Shown piece after piece: positions 1 to 8,249 of a DNA stretch of 25,463 nucleotides. This stretch comes from Lachnospiraceae bacterium (GTDB lineage: Bacteria; Bacillota; Clostridia; Lachnospirales; Lachnospiraceae). The stretch lies in NCBI GenBank assembly GCA_021199405.1, contig JAJQID010000009.1:1-25463 (forward strand), given 5' to 3'. The position numbers and the translations under genes were made by a program. Numbering within the stretch: position 1 is the first letter of the stretch; every line of letters begins with the position of its first letter. Under the pieces are notes generated by a model. It searched no databases and was not told the DNA's origin. It saw nothing but the letters and a program-made list of their open reading frames with translations.

Positions 1-491
1 ATATTGAGATTCTGACCGGTGAAAAAGCTCTGGCGGATCTGTTTGAGGCTGCCGCCGCCATCTGCGGAAAGCCAAAGCAGGTGTCCAACTGGCTTATGGG
101 CGAGACCCTGCGCCTGTGCCGGGAGAAAAACCGGGACGTGTCCGACCTTCGGTTCAGTCCTGAGAATCTGGCAAAGCTGATCGACCTGACAGAGCAGAAG
201 GCCATCAACGGCTCTGTGGCCAAGGAGGTCTTTGAGGTCATGTTTGAGGAAAATGTTGATCCGGTCAGCTATGTGGAAGAAAAGGGTTTAAAAACTGTCG
301 GCGATGAGGGTCTTTTGAGAAAGGCAGTGGAAGAGGTGCTGCAGAATAATCCCCAGTCTGTGTCCGACTATAAGGGCGGAAAGCAGAAAGCTCTGGGCTT
401 TCTGGTGGGACAGACCATGAAGGCCATGAAGGGCAAGGTCGACCCGGCGATGGTGAACCGGCTGCTGAAGGAAGCATTGGATCAGGTTTGA
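1..491 (+). CDS. gatB: Asp/Glu-tRNA(Asn/Gln) amidotransferase subunit B, C-terminal part
   Basis: The window opens inside this gene; the frame is already open at base 3 (ILTGEKALADLFEA) and ends at a TGA at 489-491. About 162 residues are visible. They correspond to the C-terminal part of GatB, including the helical GatB/YqeY-type tail domain that contacts tRNA (SVAKEVFEVMF, then a run ending in KGKVDPAMVNRLLKEAL). GatB acts in the cytosolic GatCAB complex, which converts Glu-tRNA(Gln) or Asp-tRNA(Asn) to the amidated form; the kinase active site lies upstream of the window. Any ATG inside this stretch is internal to the gene. It faces the minus-strand prs gene, and the two share the hairpin at 500-526. 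The family call is firm from the tail motifs. Confidence 0.9.
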   Translation, partial: IEILTGEKALADLFEAAAAICGKPKQVSNWLMGETLRLCREKNRDVSDLRFSPENLAKLIDLTEQKAINGSVAKEVFEVMFEENVDPVSYVEEKGLKTVGDEGLLRKAVEEVLQNNPQSVSDYKGGKQKALGFLVGQTMKAMKGKVDPAMVNRLLKEALDQV

Positions 492-526
492 AAAAAAGAG
501 CGGGTGGACAGTATGCGTCCGCCCGC
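491..526 (-). terminator. Rho-independent terminator of the murC-dnaD-dnaI-prs cluster
   Basis: Arms GCGGGTGGAC (500-509) and GTCCGCCCGC (517-526) form a 10-bp stem with one G-U pair and a 7-nt loop. Read on the minus strand, the stem is followed by TCTTTTTTT (complement of 491-499), a standard intrinsic terminator for prs. On the + strand no U-run follows the stem, so any use by gatB would be weaker. Confidence 0.85.
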
Positions 527-536
527 AATTCATTCC

Positions 537-1724
537 TCAGATTTCCTCCCCGGCCTTATACCGCGCCACCACCCGGTGAATCCTCGCCACCGGATCCAGC
601 AGCTCACTGATGGAGGAATCATGATTCAGCGTATCGATCAGGTAAGCGATATACTTGCTCAGATCTGTGCTCAGATACCATTCCTTTTTCAGAAGCTCGG
701 GGTTTTGATAAATCAGATTGGTGGTCAGCACCCGGGTGATAGTCCCGTTCTCGTATGCTTTGTCAAAAATCTCCAGTCCGTTGGTAAACAGGCCGAAGGT
801 GGCAAAGATGAAGATTCTGGCTGCTTTTCGCGCCTTCAGGGCGGCGGCCACCTCCAGCACAGATTCACCGGAGGAGATCATATCATCAATGATGATCATG
901 TCCTTGCCCTCCACATCGGAGCCCAGAAATTCATGGGCAAGGATGGGGTTGCGGCCGTTCACTACCCGGGTATAATCCCGGCGCTTATAAAACATGCCCA
1001 TATCCAGCCCCAGCACATTGGCTACATAGATGGCCCGCTTCATGCCGCCCTCATCAGGGGAGATGACCATCATATGCCCGGCGTCAATCTGAAGATCCTT
1101 CACATGGCGGAGCAGATTTTTGATAAACTGATAGCTGGCCGGCGCGTTCTCGAAGCCGTTTAAGGGAATGGCGTTCTGCACTCTGGGATCGTGGGCGTCA
1201 AAGGTGATGATGTGATCCACACCCATCCGTACCAGCTCCTGCAGAGCGATGGCACAGTCCAGAGATTCTCTGGCACTTCTCTTGTGCTGTCTGCTTTCAT
1301 AAAGGTAGGGCATGATAACAGTGATCCGTCTGGCCTTGCCTCCCACGGCGGCGATGATGCGCTTTAAGTCCTGATAATGGTCGTCGGGAGACATGTGATT
1401 ATCATCCCCGAACAGGGAGTAGGTCATACTGTGGTTGGTTACATCCACCATAATGTAAAGGTCGTAACCGCGCACGGATTCCAAAATGACGCCCTTGCCT
1501 TCCCCGGAACCGAAGCGGGGCGTATTGGCTTTCAGAAGATAGGTTTCTCTCTGATAACCGGCAAAGGGCAGACTGTCCTTGTGCTCGCTCTCCCGTTCCT
1601 CTCTCCATTTCACCAGATAGGCGTCCACCTTCCGGCTTAAATCCTCACAGCTTCTCAGCGAGATGATGCCAAGAGTTCCTACGGGTATGGTATTCAGGTT
1701 GCGTTCTTCTTCGGCGATGGCCAA
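537..1724 (-). CDS. prs: Ribose-phosphate pyrophosphokinase (long divergent form)
   Basis: The product (395 aa) makes PRPP from ribose 5-phosphate and ATP, feeding purine, pyrimidine, His, Trp and NAD synthesis. Visible motifs: an RQHKRSARES stretch near residues 145-154 in the place of the usual nucleotide-binding RQDRK segment, FDAHDP at 175-180, the flexible-loop KRRDY at 247-251, and the PRPP-binding loop DDMISSGES at 280-288. It is about 80 residues longer than the usual ~315-aa bacterial enzyme and carries an extra N-terminal region. The start is a TTG: the upstream dnaI-like stop codon TAA lies in the same frame only two codons before it, and GAGG sits 8 nt upstream, inside the end of that gene. 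Translational coupling is therefore likely. A second, canonical prs elsewhere in the genome cannot be excluded. Confidence 0.88.
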   Translation of the reverse strand: MAIAEEERNLNTIPVGTLGIISLRSCEDLSRKVDAYLVKWREERESEHKDSLPFAGYQRETYLLKANTPRFGSGEGKGVILESVRGYDLYIMVDVTNHSMTYSLFGDDNHMSPDDHYQDLKRIIAAVGGKARRITVIMPYLYESRQHKRSARESLDCAIALQELVRMGVDHIITFDAHDPRVQNAIPLNGFENAPASYQFIKNLLRHVKDLQIDAGHMMVISPDEGGMKRAIYVANVLGLDMGMFYKRRDYTRVVNGRNPILAHEFLGSDVEGKDMIIIDDMISSGESVLEVAAALKARKAARIFIFATFGLFTNGLEIFDKAYENGTITRVLTTNLIYQNPELLKKEWYLSTDLSKYIAYLIDTLNHDSSISELLDPVARIHRVVARYKAGEEI

Positions 1725-1727
1725 TGC

Positions 1728-2678
1728 TTAATCCTCACTTTCATGTTGTATTCGCTGCAAAATCCGGATGTCAGGCCCGGAAAGTCTTAATATTTTAAAA
1801 TTCTGGACAAGACGGGAGGCAATCCTGTCGGAATACCGGTCCCGGATCTCAGACAGATTTAAGTTGGTGGAGATGATCGTCGCTTTCTGCCGCAGCGCCC
1901 TTTCATTGATAAAGGTAAAAAGGGCAGTGGTAACAAAGCTGTTTGTCATTTCAGCGCCAAGGTCGTCAATGATGACCAGGTCATAATTGTACAGGTCCCG
2001 AACCCCGTTGTAAAGAGAATCGTGATAAAGAATGTCAAAAAGCGCGGTCCCGCTGAAATAAATTACGGAATATCCCTGATCCAGCAGCTCTTTGGCTACG
2101 CAGCCGGACAAAAAGGACTTGCCGCAGCCTACAGTGCCGTAGAGAAGCAGATTGTCTTTCTGAGAGTCAAAATGAGCTGTCATTTCCCGGCAGGCGGTCA
2201 CCGCTTTCTGAAAGCGGGCCAGATCCTCCCCCTCGTAGTATCGGTAACTCAAAGTGGAAAAATTATGCGTTTCCAGAAGCTTCTGAATCCCGGACTGGGC
2301 GAAGCGGGCCTCCCGCAGCCTGCGCTCATAGCAGGAGCAGGGCTTCCCGTCCACAAAGCCCTTGTCCTTACAGACGGGGCAGCGGTAGATGGGCTCCAGA
2401 TAGTCCGCGGGATAACCGGCGTCTGAAAGAAGTCTTTCCTTCCGGTCGCGAAGTTCCCGCATACGGGCATGGTATTCCGTATCATCCTTTGCTTTCCCGT
2501 AGAGATCTCTCATGGCGTGCTCCATGCTCAGAGAAATCATCTGCTCGTGGATGGCACGGCAATCAGGCAGCTTCTGAAAGATTTCAGCCTGCCTGTCAGC
2601 CTGCAGCCTCTCATTTTGAAGACGCAGATCCTCGTATTCTTTTGCAATTGCCTGTAAAGAGCCTGAAGCAGTGGGCAA
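1728..2678 (-). CDS. DnaC/DnaI-type helicase-loader ATPase
   Basis: A 316-aa AAA+ ATPase of the DnaC/DnaI group, expected to load the replicative helicase at the origin or at restart sites. From the N-terminus: a charged, probably coiled-coil segment (about 10-90); a Cys cluster C100, C103, C114, C116 (CPVCKDKGF then CSC) resembling the zinc-binding element of DnaI; Walker A GTVGCGKS at 181-188; Walker B LVIIDDLG at 234-241; and a sensor-like IISTNL. The start is TTG, chosen because AGGAGG lies 7 nt upstream and no ATG is nearby. It follows the dnaD-like gene, as expected for a primosome pair, and prs begins 3 nt after its stop. The DnaI versus DnaC label is by analogy. Confidence 0.88.
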   Translation of the reverse strand: MPTASGSLQAIAKEYEDLRLQNERLQADRQAEIFQKLPDCRAIHEQMISLSMEHAMRDLYGKAKDDTEYHARMRELRDRKERLLSDAGYPADYLEPIYRCPVCKDKGFVDGKPCSCYERRLREARFAQSGIQKLLETHNFSTLSYRYYEGEDLARFQKAVTACREMTAHFDSQKDNLLLYGTVGCGKSFLSGCVAKELLDQGYSVIYFSGTALFDILYHDSLYNGVRDLYNYDLVIIDDLGAEMTNSFVTTALFTFINERALRQKATIISTNLNLSEIRDRYSDRIASRLVQNFKILRLSGPDIRILQRIQHESED

Positions 2679-2762
2679 GGGAGCCGCCTCCTTTTGGGTT
2701 ATACCGGTTTGTTAATGACCATGAATATATGGTAAGGTTCTGTCAAATAATAGCAGATAGCA

Positions 2763-3743
2763 TTATGAAAGCAGCTTTTCCAGCTTGTCATAGTCAGTGT
2801 CAGACTGCGTATGCTGCAAAAACGGATTGTTGGCGGCGTATGCGGGCTGGGCGGATCTGCGGGGAGCGGCGTGGCGCTTTCTGGAATAGGTACTGTCCGC
2901 CTTCGCAATGTCCGGTACGCTGCGGACGCCGGCCTGAGACCAGGAGAGCAGAATCTTGTCCGCGTACTGAAAGCGGTTCTTGTCCGTGGCCAGTACCGTC
3001 CTGCGGCAGGCCTCCTCGATGACCTCCGTGTCCATCATATATTCCTGATACCAGCGTTGGATGTAGGCAATCTCCGCAGGTGTGGGGTCAGTTCTCCTGC
3101 CCAGAGCGTTCATAACACTGTAAATTCGATGGTTGTACGCCTGATTCTGTTCCTTTGCCTCCTGAGGGGTTGTGATACCCTGAGAAGACCAGGCGATGGC
3201 CACAGCTTCCACGTATTTGAAATTCTTTTTATTCTGAGAAGCGCAGTATTCCAGAAGGTACTCTAAAAGCTCATTGGAAAAATGGAGGCTTTTTGTAATA
3301 AAAAACAGAGACTCCAGATCCCGGCTCGTCAGCGGTTTCCCGATGAAGGATTCTGACAGAAACATCAGCCCGGAAAATTCCTTGTCCGTGGACAGCTGGT
3401 GAATCTGATCTCTGGACAGTTTGGGACGGACGGGAACGGCCGGGGGCTGCGCAGAATCGTCCGGCTGTCCGGCGGCATTCTGAGCGGCAGGCTGCTCCTG
3501 TGTGAGTACAAAGATTCCCTTATTTTCCCAGAATCTGACAGCTCGTCCAATGTCCTTTTCCGTCTCATTAAAATAATCCGCCATTCTGGGAATCTGCAGC
3601 ATATCAGAATCTGCCTGATGGCGCAGAATATACAGGTACACCTTCAGCTGAAGCTCGTTGGCCTCAGTGAGAACCTGATCGATCACGGTATTGGGAATGA
3701 CAGTCACCTCGGACTGAGAGGCGAGCTGGACACATGTATTCAT
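2763..3743 (-). CDS. DnaD-domain primosome protein with two tandem DnaD/DnaB_2 repeats
   Basis: A 326-aa replication-initiation protein. The N-terminal part (about 15-85) reads as a winged helix (LQLKVYLYILRH, IPRMADYFNETEKDIGRAVRFWENKGI). A Pro/Ala/Gln-rich linker follows (about 83-108), then two related helical units at about 120-200 and 205-285. Both end in the same pattern: FKYVEAVAIAWSSQGI and FQYADKILLSWSQAGV. This is the signature of the DnaD/DnaB C-terminal domain, which binds DNA and helps load helicase. The tail is basic (SRKRHAAPRRSAQ). The ATG at 3741-3743 has AGGTG upstream. The helicase-loader gene follows directly, so the pair likely works together in primosome assembly. Whether the protein is closer to DnaD or DnaB cannot be settled by eye. 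Confidence 0.85.
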   Translation of the reverse strand: MNTCVQLASQSEVTVIPNTVIDQVLTEANELQLKVYLYILRHQADSDMLQIPRMADYFNETEKDIGRAVRFWENKGIFVLTQEQPAAQNAAGQPDDSAQPPAVPVRPKLSRDQIHQLSTDKEFSGLMFLSESFIGKPLTSRDLESLFFITKSLHFSNELLEYLLEYCASQNKKNFKYVEAVAIAWSSQGITTPQEAKEQNQAYNHRIYSVMNALGRRTDPTPAEIAYIQRWYQEYMMDTEVIEEACRRTVLATDKNRFQYADKILLSWSQAGVRSVPDIAKADSTYSRKRHAAPRRSAQPAYAANNPFLQHTQSDTDYDKLEKLLS

Positions 3744-3772
3744 GGAAACACCTGCTTTTTTAAGATAACCAC

Positions 3773-3801
3773 ATCATAGCACAACATTTTCCAATTGGAA
3801 A
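3773..3801 (-). promoter_or_regulatory. Promoter of the dnaD-dnaI-prs genes with a palindrome over the -35
   Basis: On the minus strand, TTTCCA (3796-3801) and TATGAT (3773-3778) are separated by 17 bp. The 14-bp perfect palindrome TTTCCAATTGGAAA (3788-3801) covers the -35 hexamer, so it could be an operator. The elements are moderate matches to sigma-A consensus. Confidence 0.5.
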
Positions 3802-3821
3802 CAGGATTTTTTTACGGGATA

Positions 3822-3874
3822 TGTGGATAATCCTGTGGATTCGACAAATTCCGATCCTGTGGAATTGTGGATAA
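3822..3874. promoter_or_regulatory. Cluster of DnaA-box-like sites upstream of dnaD
   Basis: TGTGGATAA, the complement of the consensus DnaA box TTATCCACA, occurs twice (3822-3830 and 3866-3874). Two degenerate copies with the core TGTGGA lie between them (3834-3842 and 3858-3866), all in the same orientation. The cluster lies just upstream of the predicted dnaD promoter and immediately after the murC stop. DnaA control of dnaD-dnaI is an inference. Confidence 0.6.
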
Positions 3875-3875
3875 C

Positions 3876-5252
3876 CTAAGCCTGAACCAGCGCTTCGCCC
3901 ACTTTTACGATGTCTCCCGCGCCCATGGTAATGAGCATATCCTGGTGGATACATTTTTTTGCCAGAAATTTTTCAATGGATTCGAAATCCGGAAGGTAAT
4001 AGCATTCCGTGCCAAGCGCGGAGATTTTTCGCTGCAGATCGGCGGAGCTGATTCCCAGATTGTCTGTCTCTCTGGCGGGATAGATGTCCGAAAGCACCAC
4101 CACGTCCGCTTTCGCCAGGGCGCGGGCAAAGTCCTCCATCAGAGCCTTGGTCCGGGAATAGGTGTGGGGCTGGAAAACGCACCACAGCCGGTTATGGGGG
4201 CAGTCCGCCGCGGCTGTCAGGGTGGAGGTAATCTCCGTGGGATGGTGGGCGTAGTCGTCGATAACGGTGACGCCGTTAAATTTTCCCTTGTACTCAAAGC
4301 GACGCCTGCTGCCCTCAAAGTTCTGCAGCGCTTTCAGAGAAACCTCGCGGTCAGTTTTCAGGGCGTCCGCCGCTGCCAGAGCCGCCATGGCATTGTAAAT
4401 ATTGTGTTTCCCGAGGATGTGCAGGGCAAGATCCGCTTCGCCCTGAGGCGTCATAATACGGGCTGTCATGCCCCTCTCTCCAAGGGAGGAGATGGCAAGA
4501 GGATAGTAGTCATTGGAGGCGGCGGTGCCGAAGGTGCACACCCGGCAGGGCAGTCCCCGGGTCAGCTGTCCGTAATTCTCGATGTCCCCGTTGATGATCA
4601 GCAGGCCGTCTGCCGGCACCTTCCGGGCGAAAAGCCGGAAGGAACGGCGGATGTCCTCAAGATCCTTAAAGAAATCCAGATGGTCCTCTTCTATATTTAA
4701 AATCAGCGCGACCTTTGGATACATACTCAGAAAGCTGTTGGTATATTCGCAGGCCTCCGCCACAAAATAAGGACCGTTTCCGATGCGGATATTGCCGCCG
4801 ATGGAGTCAAGCATGCCGCCGATGGAGAGAGTTGGGTCGGTGCCCGCCGCCATCATGATCTCCGAGATCATGGAGGTAGTGGTGGTCTTGCCGTGGGTGC
4901 CGGAGACGGCGATGGGGCAGGAATAATTTTTCATCAGCTGCCCTAAAAGCTCTGCCCGGCTCAGCGTCGCAAGCTTCAGCCGCGCGGCTTCCATGTACTC
5001 CGGATTGTCCTTATGGATGGCGCTGGTGAAAACCACACAGTCGATGTCAGGAGTGATATTTTCGGCTTTCTGACCGATATATATCCTGGCTCCGGCCTGA
5101 GACAGGCGCTCCGTCAGCTGGGAAGCCTTCATATCGGAGCCGGAGACTCTGAAGCCTCTTTCCAGTAAAATTTCTGCAAGGCCGGACATGCTGATGCCGC
5201 CGATCCCGCAGAAATAGATATGAGAAGGTATGTTAAAATCTATCTGATACAT
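3876..5252 (-). CDS. murC: UDP-N-acetylmuramate--L-alanine ligase
   Basis: A 458-aa Mur ligase, usual length, that adds L-Ala to UDP-MurNAc in the cytosol at the first peptide step of peptidoglycan synthesis. Visible are the N-terminal UDP-binding glycine motif GIGGISMSG (16-24), the ATP-binding loop SGTHGKTTTT (about 117-126), FVAEACEYTNSF, LNIEEDHLDFF, and the C-terminal DDYAHHPTEI of the MurC group. The ATG at 5250-5252 has GAGGGA upstream. It stops with TAG. The dnaD-like gene begins 132 bp further along the same strand and no intrinsic terminator is visible between them, so read-through into the replication genes is possible in addition to the internal promoter. Confidence 0.95.
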   Translation of the reverse strand: MYQIDFNIPSHIYFCGIGGISMSGLAEILLERGFRVSGSDMKASQLTERLSQAGARIYIGQKAENITPDIDCVVFTSAIHKDNPEYMEAARLKLATLSRAELLGQLMKNYSCPIAVSGTHGKTTTTSMISEIMMAAGTDPTLSIGGMLDSIGGNIRIGNGPYFVAEACEYTNSFLSMYPKVALILNIEEDHLDFFKDLEDIRRSFRLFARKVPADGLLIINGDIENYGQLTRGLPCRVCTFGTAASNDYYPLAISSLGERGMTARIMTPQGEADLALHILGKHNIYNAMAALAAADALKTDREVSLKALQNFEGSRRRFEYKGKFNGVTVIDDYAHHPTEITSTLTAAADCPHNRLWCVFQPHTYSRTKALMEDFARALAKADVVVLSDIYPARETDNLGISSADLQRKISALGTECYYLPDFESIEKFLAKKCIHQDMLITMGAGDIVKVGEALVQA

Positions 5253-5654
5253 AATATGTCCCTCATGAAATTAATGTACTGCCGCTGTTTACAGCCGGCG
5301 TTTTCTCCTGTGAAGTTCGGTTTCAGGAAAAACGGCTGTGAATACCGGCTACCTTATTATAGCGCCAAATGCCGGAAAATACAATCAGAAGGTTTGCGGG
5401 GATAGTGACATTTCCCGGAAGCAAAGAGGGCGCCGGGATGGAATTTTGGTTATTAAAGAAATCTGTAAAAGACGGCGCCTGTGGGAAAGCCTGACAAAGC
5501 TGACGGAGAATTTCTGTCAAAGCCTGAAAAGCTAACGTAAAAACTGCTGAAAATTTATCACAGCTAATTGTAAAATAGTGCTAAACACACAAAAAATACA
5601 CAAAAAAATTTTGATTCGAAAGCAAATTCTATTCACTTTTTTAAAGGAGTATGA
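5253..5654. other. Gap between divergent murC and glgC: no gene seen
   Basis: No convincing gene lies here; the short ORFs lack family motifs and good ribosome-binding sites. It holds the murC promoter and leader, a possible hairpin GGCGCCG (5429-5435) / CGGCGCC (5473-5479) with a 37-nt loop, and an A/T-rich stretch (about 5530-5645) before the glgC promoter. Confidence 0.5.
5356..5384 (-). promoter_or_regulatory. Probable murC promoter
   Basis: On the minus strand, a perfect TATAAT (5356-5361) lies 17 bp from TTGTAT (5379-5384), a half match to TTGACA. The start point would be near 5349, leaving a leader of about 97 nt before the murC ATG. Confidence 0.5.
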
Positions 5655-5660
5655 TATAAT
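5632..5660 (+). promoter_or_regulatory. Promoter of glgC-glgD-spoVG (extended -10)
   Basis: TTCACT (5632-5637), a 17-bp spacer and a perfect TATAAT (5655-5660) preceded by TGA, giving an extended -10 (TGATATAAT). The start point near 5667 leaves a leader of about 165 nt before glgC. Confidence 0.65.
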
Positions 5661-5831
5661 CAGTTCACTGAAATCGGGCAAATCCTTCCAGAGACCTTTG
5701 AACGCTGCTGCGTACAAGGGTCGATGCCCCCTGTTTCAAGAAAATCGTTGCATGTCACGTCATGACCGCCAGGAGCTTTTTGACGGTTACGGTGTGGCAG
5801 GTGACAAAAACGGACTGGATGAGGTGATAAC

Positions 5832-7100
5832 ATGGTAAAGAAAGAAATGATTGCGATGCTGTTGGCCGGCGGGCAGGGTAGTCGTCTCGGCGTGCTGACA
5901 ACAAAGGTTGCAAAACCGGCAGTTTCTTTCGGCGGAAAGTACAGGATTATCGACTTCCCCTTAAGCAACTGCATCAATTCCGGCATAGATACGGTCGGCG
6001 TTTTGACCCAGTATCAGCCATTACGACTGAACAGTCACATCGGTATCGGCATACCCTGGGACCTGGACAGAAATATCGGCGGAGTCAGCGTACTTCCCCC
6101 GTATGAGAAGAGTGCGAATACCGAATGGTATACCGGCACTGCCAACGCTATTTTTCAGAATATCGACTACATCGACAGCTTCAACCCCGATTATGTCCTG
6201 ATTCTTTCAGGCGACCACATCTACAAGATGGATTACGAGGTAATGCTCGACTTCCACAAGGAAAATAACGCGGCGGCGACCATCGCAGTGATGCCTGTTC
6301 CATGGGAGGAGGCCAGCCGCTTCGGTATCATGATCACCGATGAAAACAGACAGATCGTAGACTTTGAGGAGAAACCCAAAAACCCGCGCTCCAATCTGGC
6401 ATCCATGGGTATTTACATATTTAACTGGAGCGTACTGAAAGCCGCACTGCTGGCCAACAAGAGCCAGCCAAATCTGGATTTCGGCATGCATGTTATTCCC
6501 TATGTGCATGAAAATAAGGAGCCGCTGTTTGCTTATGAATTCAGAGGATACTGGAAGGATGTAGGAACTCTGAGCTCATACTGGGAAGCAAATATGGAGC
6601 TGATCGATCTGGTTCCGGAGTTCAATCTCTACGAGGAATACTGGAAGGTTTATACTGATTCCAAGATACTTGCCCCGCAGTATGTGGGCGAGAAGGGCGT
6701 AGCTGAGAAGTCTATCGTTGGAGAAGGCTCCTCCATTTACGGCGAGATTTATAATTCCGTCATCGGCTGCAATGTGACGATCGAGGAAGGAGCGGTTGTC
6801 AGAGACTCCATCATCATGAACAATTCCACCATCGGCGCGGATACGAGGATCAACAAGTCCGTGATCGCCGAGGATGTGGTGATTGGCAGCAATGTGGTGA
6901 TTGGCGTCGGCGAGGAGGTTCCGAACGAGACACATCCGCATATTTACAATCAGGGACTTGTGTGCGTCGGTGAGAAATCTGTCATTCCAAATGGTGTTAC
7001 GATTGGTAAGAACAGCGTGATTTCTGGGATTACCACTTTAGAAGACTACCCGGACAACACCATGGCTAGCGGGAAATCTCTGATAAAGGTTGGTGAATAG
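5832..7100 (+). CDS. glgC: Glucose-1-phosphate adenylyltransferase (ADP-glucose pyrophosphorylase), catalytic subunit
   Basis: The 422-aa enzyme makes ADP-glucose from glucose 1-phosphate and ATP, the committed step of bacterial glycogen synthesis. It has the nucleotide loop GGQGSRL (13-19), the substrate Lys segment KPAVSFGGKYR (28 onward), the catalytic-Asp segment SGDHIYKMDY (D128), FEEKPKNP, and a C-terminal left-handed beta-helix of hexapeptide repeats (about 290-400). The ATG is preceded by GAGGTG at a normal distance. glgD follows after 3 nt, so the two are co-transcribed and probably form a hetero-oligomer as described for Bacillus GlgC/GlgD. No glgA, glgB or glgP is in the window. 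Confidence 0.94.
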   Translation: MVKKEMIAMLLAGGQGSRLGVLTTKVAKPAVSFGGKYRIIDFPLSNCINSGIDTVGVLTQYQPLRLNSHIGIGIPWDLDRNIGGVSVLPPYEKSANTEWYTGTANAIFQNIDYIDSFNPDYVLILSGDHIYKMDYEVMLDFHKENNAAATIAVMPVPWEEASRFGIMITDENRQIVDFEEKPKNPRSNLASMGIYIFNWSVLKAALLANKSQPNLDFGMHVIPYVHENKEPLFAYEFRGYWKDVGTLSSYWEANMELIDLVPEFNLYEEYWKVYTDSKILAPQYVGEKGVAEKSIVGEGSSIYGEIYNSVIGCNVTIEEGAVVRDSIIMNNSTIGADTRINKSVIAEDVVIGSNVVIGVGEEVPNETHPHIYNQGLVCVGEKSVIPNGVTIGKNSVISGITTLEDYPDNTMASGKSLIKVGE

Positions 7101-7103
7101 GAC

Positions 7104-8222
7104 ATGAGAGCAATCGGTATAATATTAGCGGGCGGCAGCAGCTACAGAATGAAAGTATTGGCTCAGAACAGGGCAGTCAGCGCCATGCCGGTGGCGGGCA
7201 GCTACAGAGCGATTGATTTTGCACTGAGCAACATGAGCAATTCCGGCATCCAGAGCGTGCTTGTAATGACGCAGTACAATGGCCGCAGTCTGAATGAACA
7301 CTTAAGCTCCTCCAAGTGGTGGGATTTCGGGCGCAAGCAGGGCGGACTGAAGGTTTTGACTCCTGTCATCACCGCCGATAATCCGAACTGGTATCGCGGC
7401 ACGGCGGACGCCATGTATCAGGCCATGTGGGATCTCAAGCAGAGCCACGAGCCCTACGTGATCATCGCTTCCGGCGACTGCGTTTACAAGATGGATTACA
7501 ATAAGGTTTTAGACTACCACATCAAGAAAAAGGCAGAGATCACCGTTGTCTGCAAGGAGATGCCCGAAGATGCAAACCTTGAGAGATACGGTGTGATTCG
7601 CATGGATGATGAATGCCGTATTACGGAGTTCGTGGAGAAGCCGATAGCCCAGAGCGGCAAGCAGATCTCCTGCGGTATTTATGTTCTGCGCAGACGTCTT
7701 CTGATTGAACTTCTGGAGCAGTGCGCGGAGGAGGGCAGATATGATTTCGTCCGCGACGTGCTGGTCCGTTACAAAGACACAAAGAAAATTTACGGCTACA
7801 AGTTCAGTGAATACTGGTCCAATATCGCGAGCGTACAGGATTATTATGACACCAATATGGACTTCTTAAAGAAAGAGATGCGTGATTACTTCTTTAAGAC
7901 ATATCCCGATATTTACACCAAGGTGGAGGATATGGCCCCGGCGAAATTCAACGCGGGCAGCAAGGTAAGGAACAGTTTGGTCGCCAGCGGATGCATCGTC
8001 AACGGCAACGTGGAGAATTCCGTTATTTTCAAGAAAGTATACGTTGGAAACAATGTTACAATTAAGAATTCCATTATCCTGAATGATGTTTACATCGGGG
8101 ATAATACTTATATTGAGAATTGTATCGTAGAAAGCCGCGACACAATACGTGCTAATACTACTCTCATCGGTGAACCGGGCGAAATAAAACTTGTAATGAA
8201 CGATAACGATTCTCATGTATAA
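7104..8222 (+). CDS. glgD: GlgD-type regulatory subunit of glucose-1-phosphate adenylyltransferase
   Basis: A 372-aa GlgC paralogue with the same nucleotidyltransferase plus beta-helix layout (SGDCVYKMDY; hexapeptide repeats over the last ~80 residues). The signature residues are degenerate: the GGxGxRL loop reads GGSSYRM, and the KPAV segment that carries the substrate-binding Lys in GlgC reads SAMPV. This fits GlgD, a partner that modulates GlgC and has little activity of its own in Bacillus-type enzymes. It starts 3 nt after the glgC stop. The loss of the loop residues is seen directly; the regulatory role is family knowledge. Confidence 0.9.
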   Translation: MRAIGIILAGGSSYRMKVLAQNRAVSAMPVAGSYRAIDFALSNMSNSGIQSVLVMTQYNGRSLNEHLSSSKWWDFGRKQGGLKVLTPVITADNPNWYRGTADAMYQAMWDLKQSHEPYVIIASGDCVYKMDYNKVLDYHIKKKAEITVVCKEMPEDANLERYGVIRMDDECRITEFVEKPIAQSGKQISCGIYVLRRRLLIELLEQCAEEGRYDFVRDVLVRYKDTKKIYGYKFSEYWSNIASVQDYYDTNMDFLKKEMRDYFFKTYPDIYTKVEDMAPAKFNAGSKVRNSLVASGCIVNGNVENSVIFKKVYVGNNVTIKNSIILNDVYIGDNTYIENCIVESRDTIRANTTLIGEPGEIKLVMNDNDSHV

Positions 8223-8249
8223 GGGAGATTATACAGAGAGGTTATCAAA

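Noticed and set aside
3822..3874. Chromosomal origin of replication
   Set aside because: Only four boxes, no dnaA/dnaN/rpmH neighbours and no clear unwinding element; a regulatory or titration cluster fits better.
5338..5535. 65-aa small protein between murC and glgC
   Set aside because: No family resemblance, no good ribosome-binding site, and it overlaps the murC promoter on the other strand.
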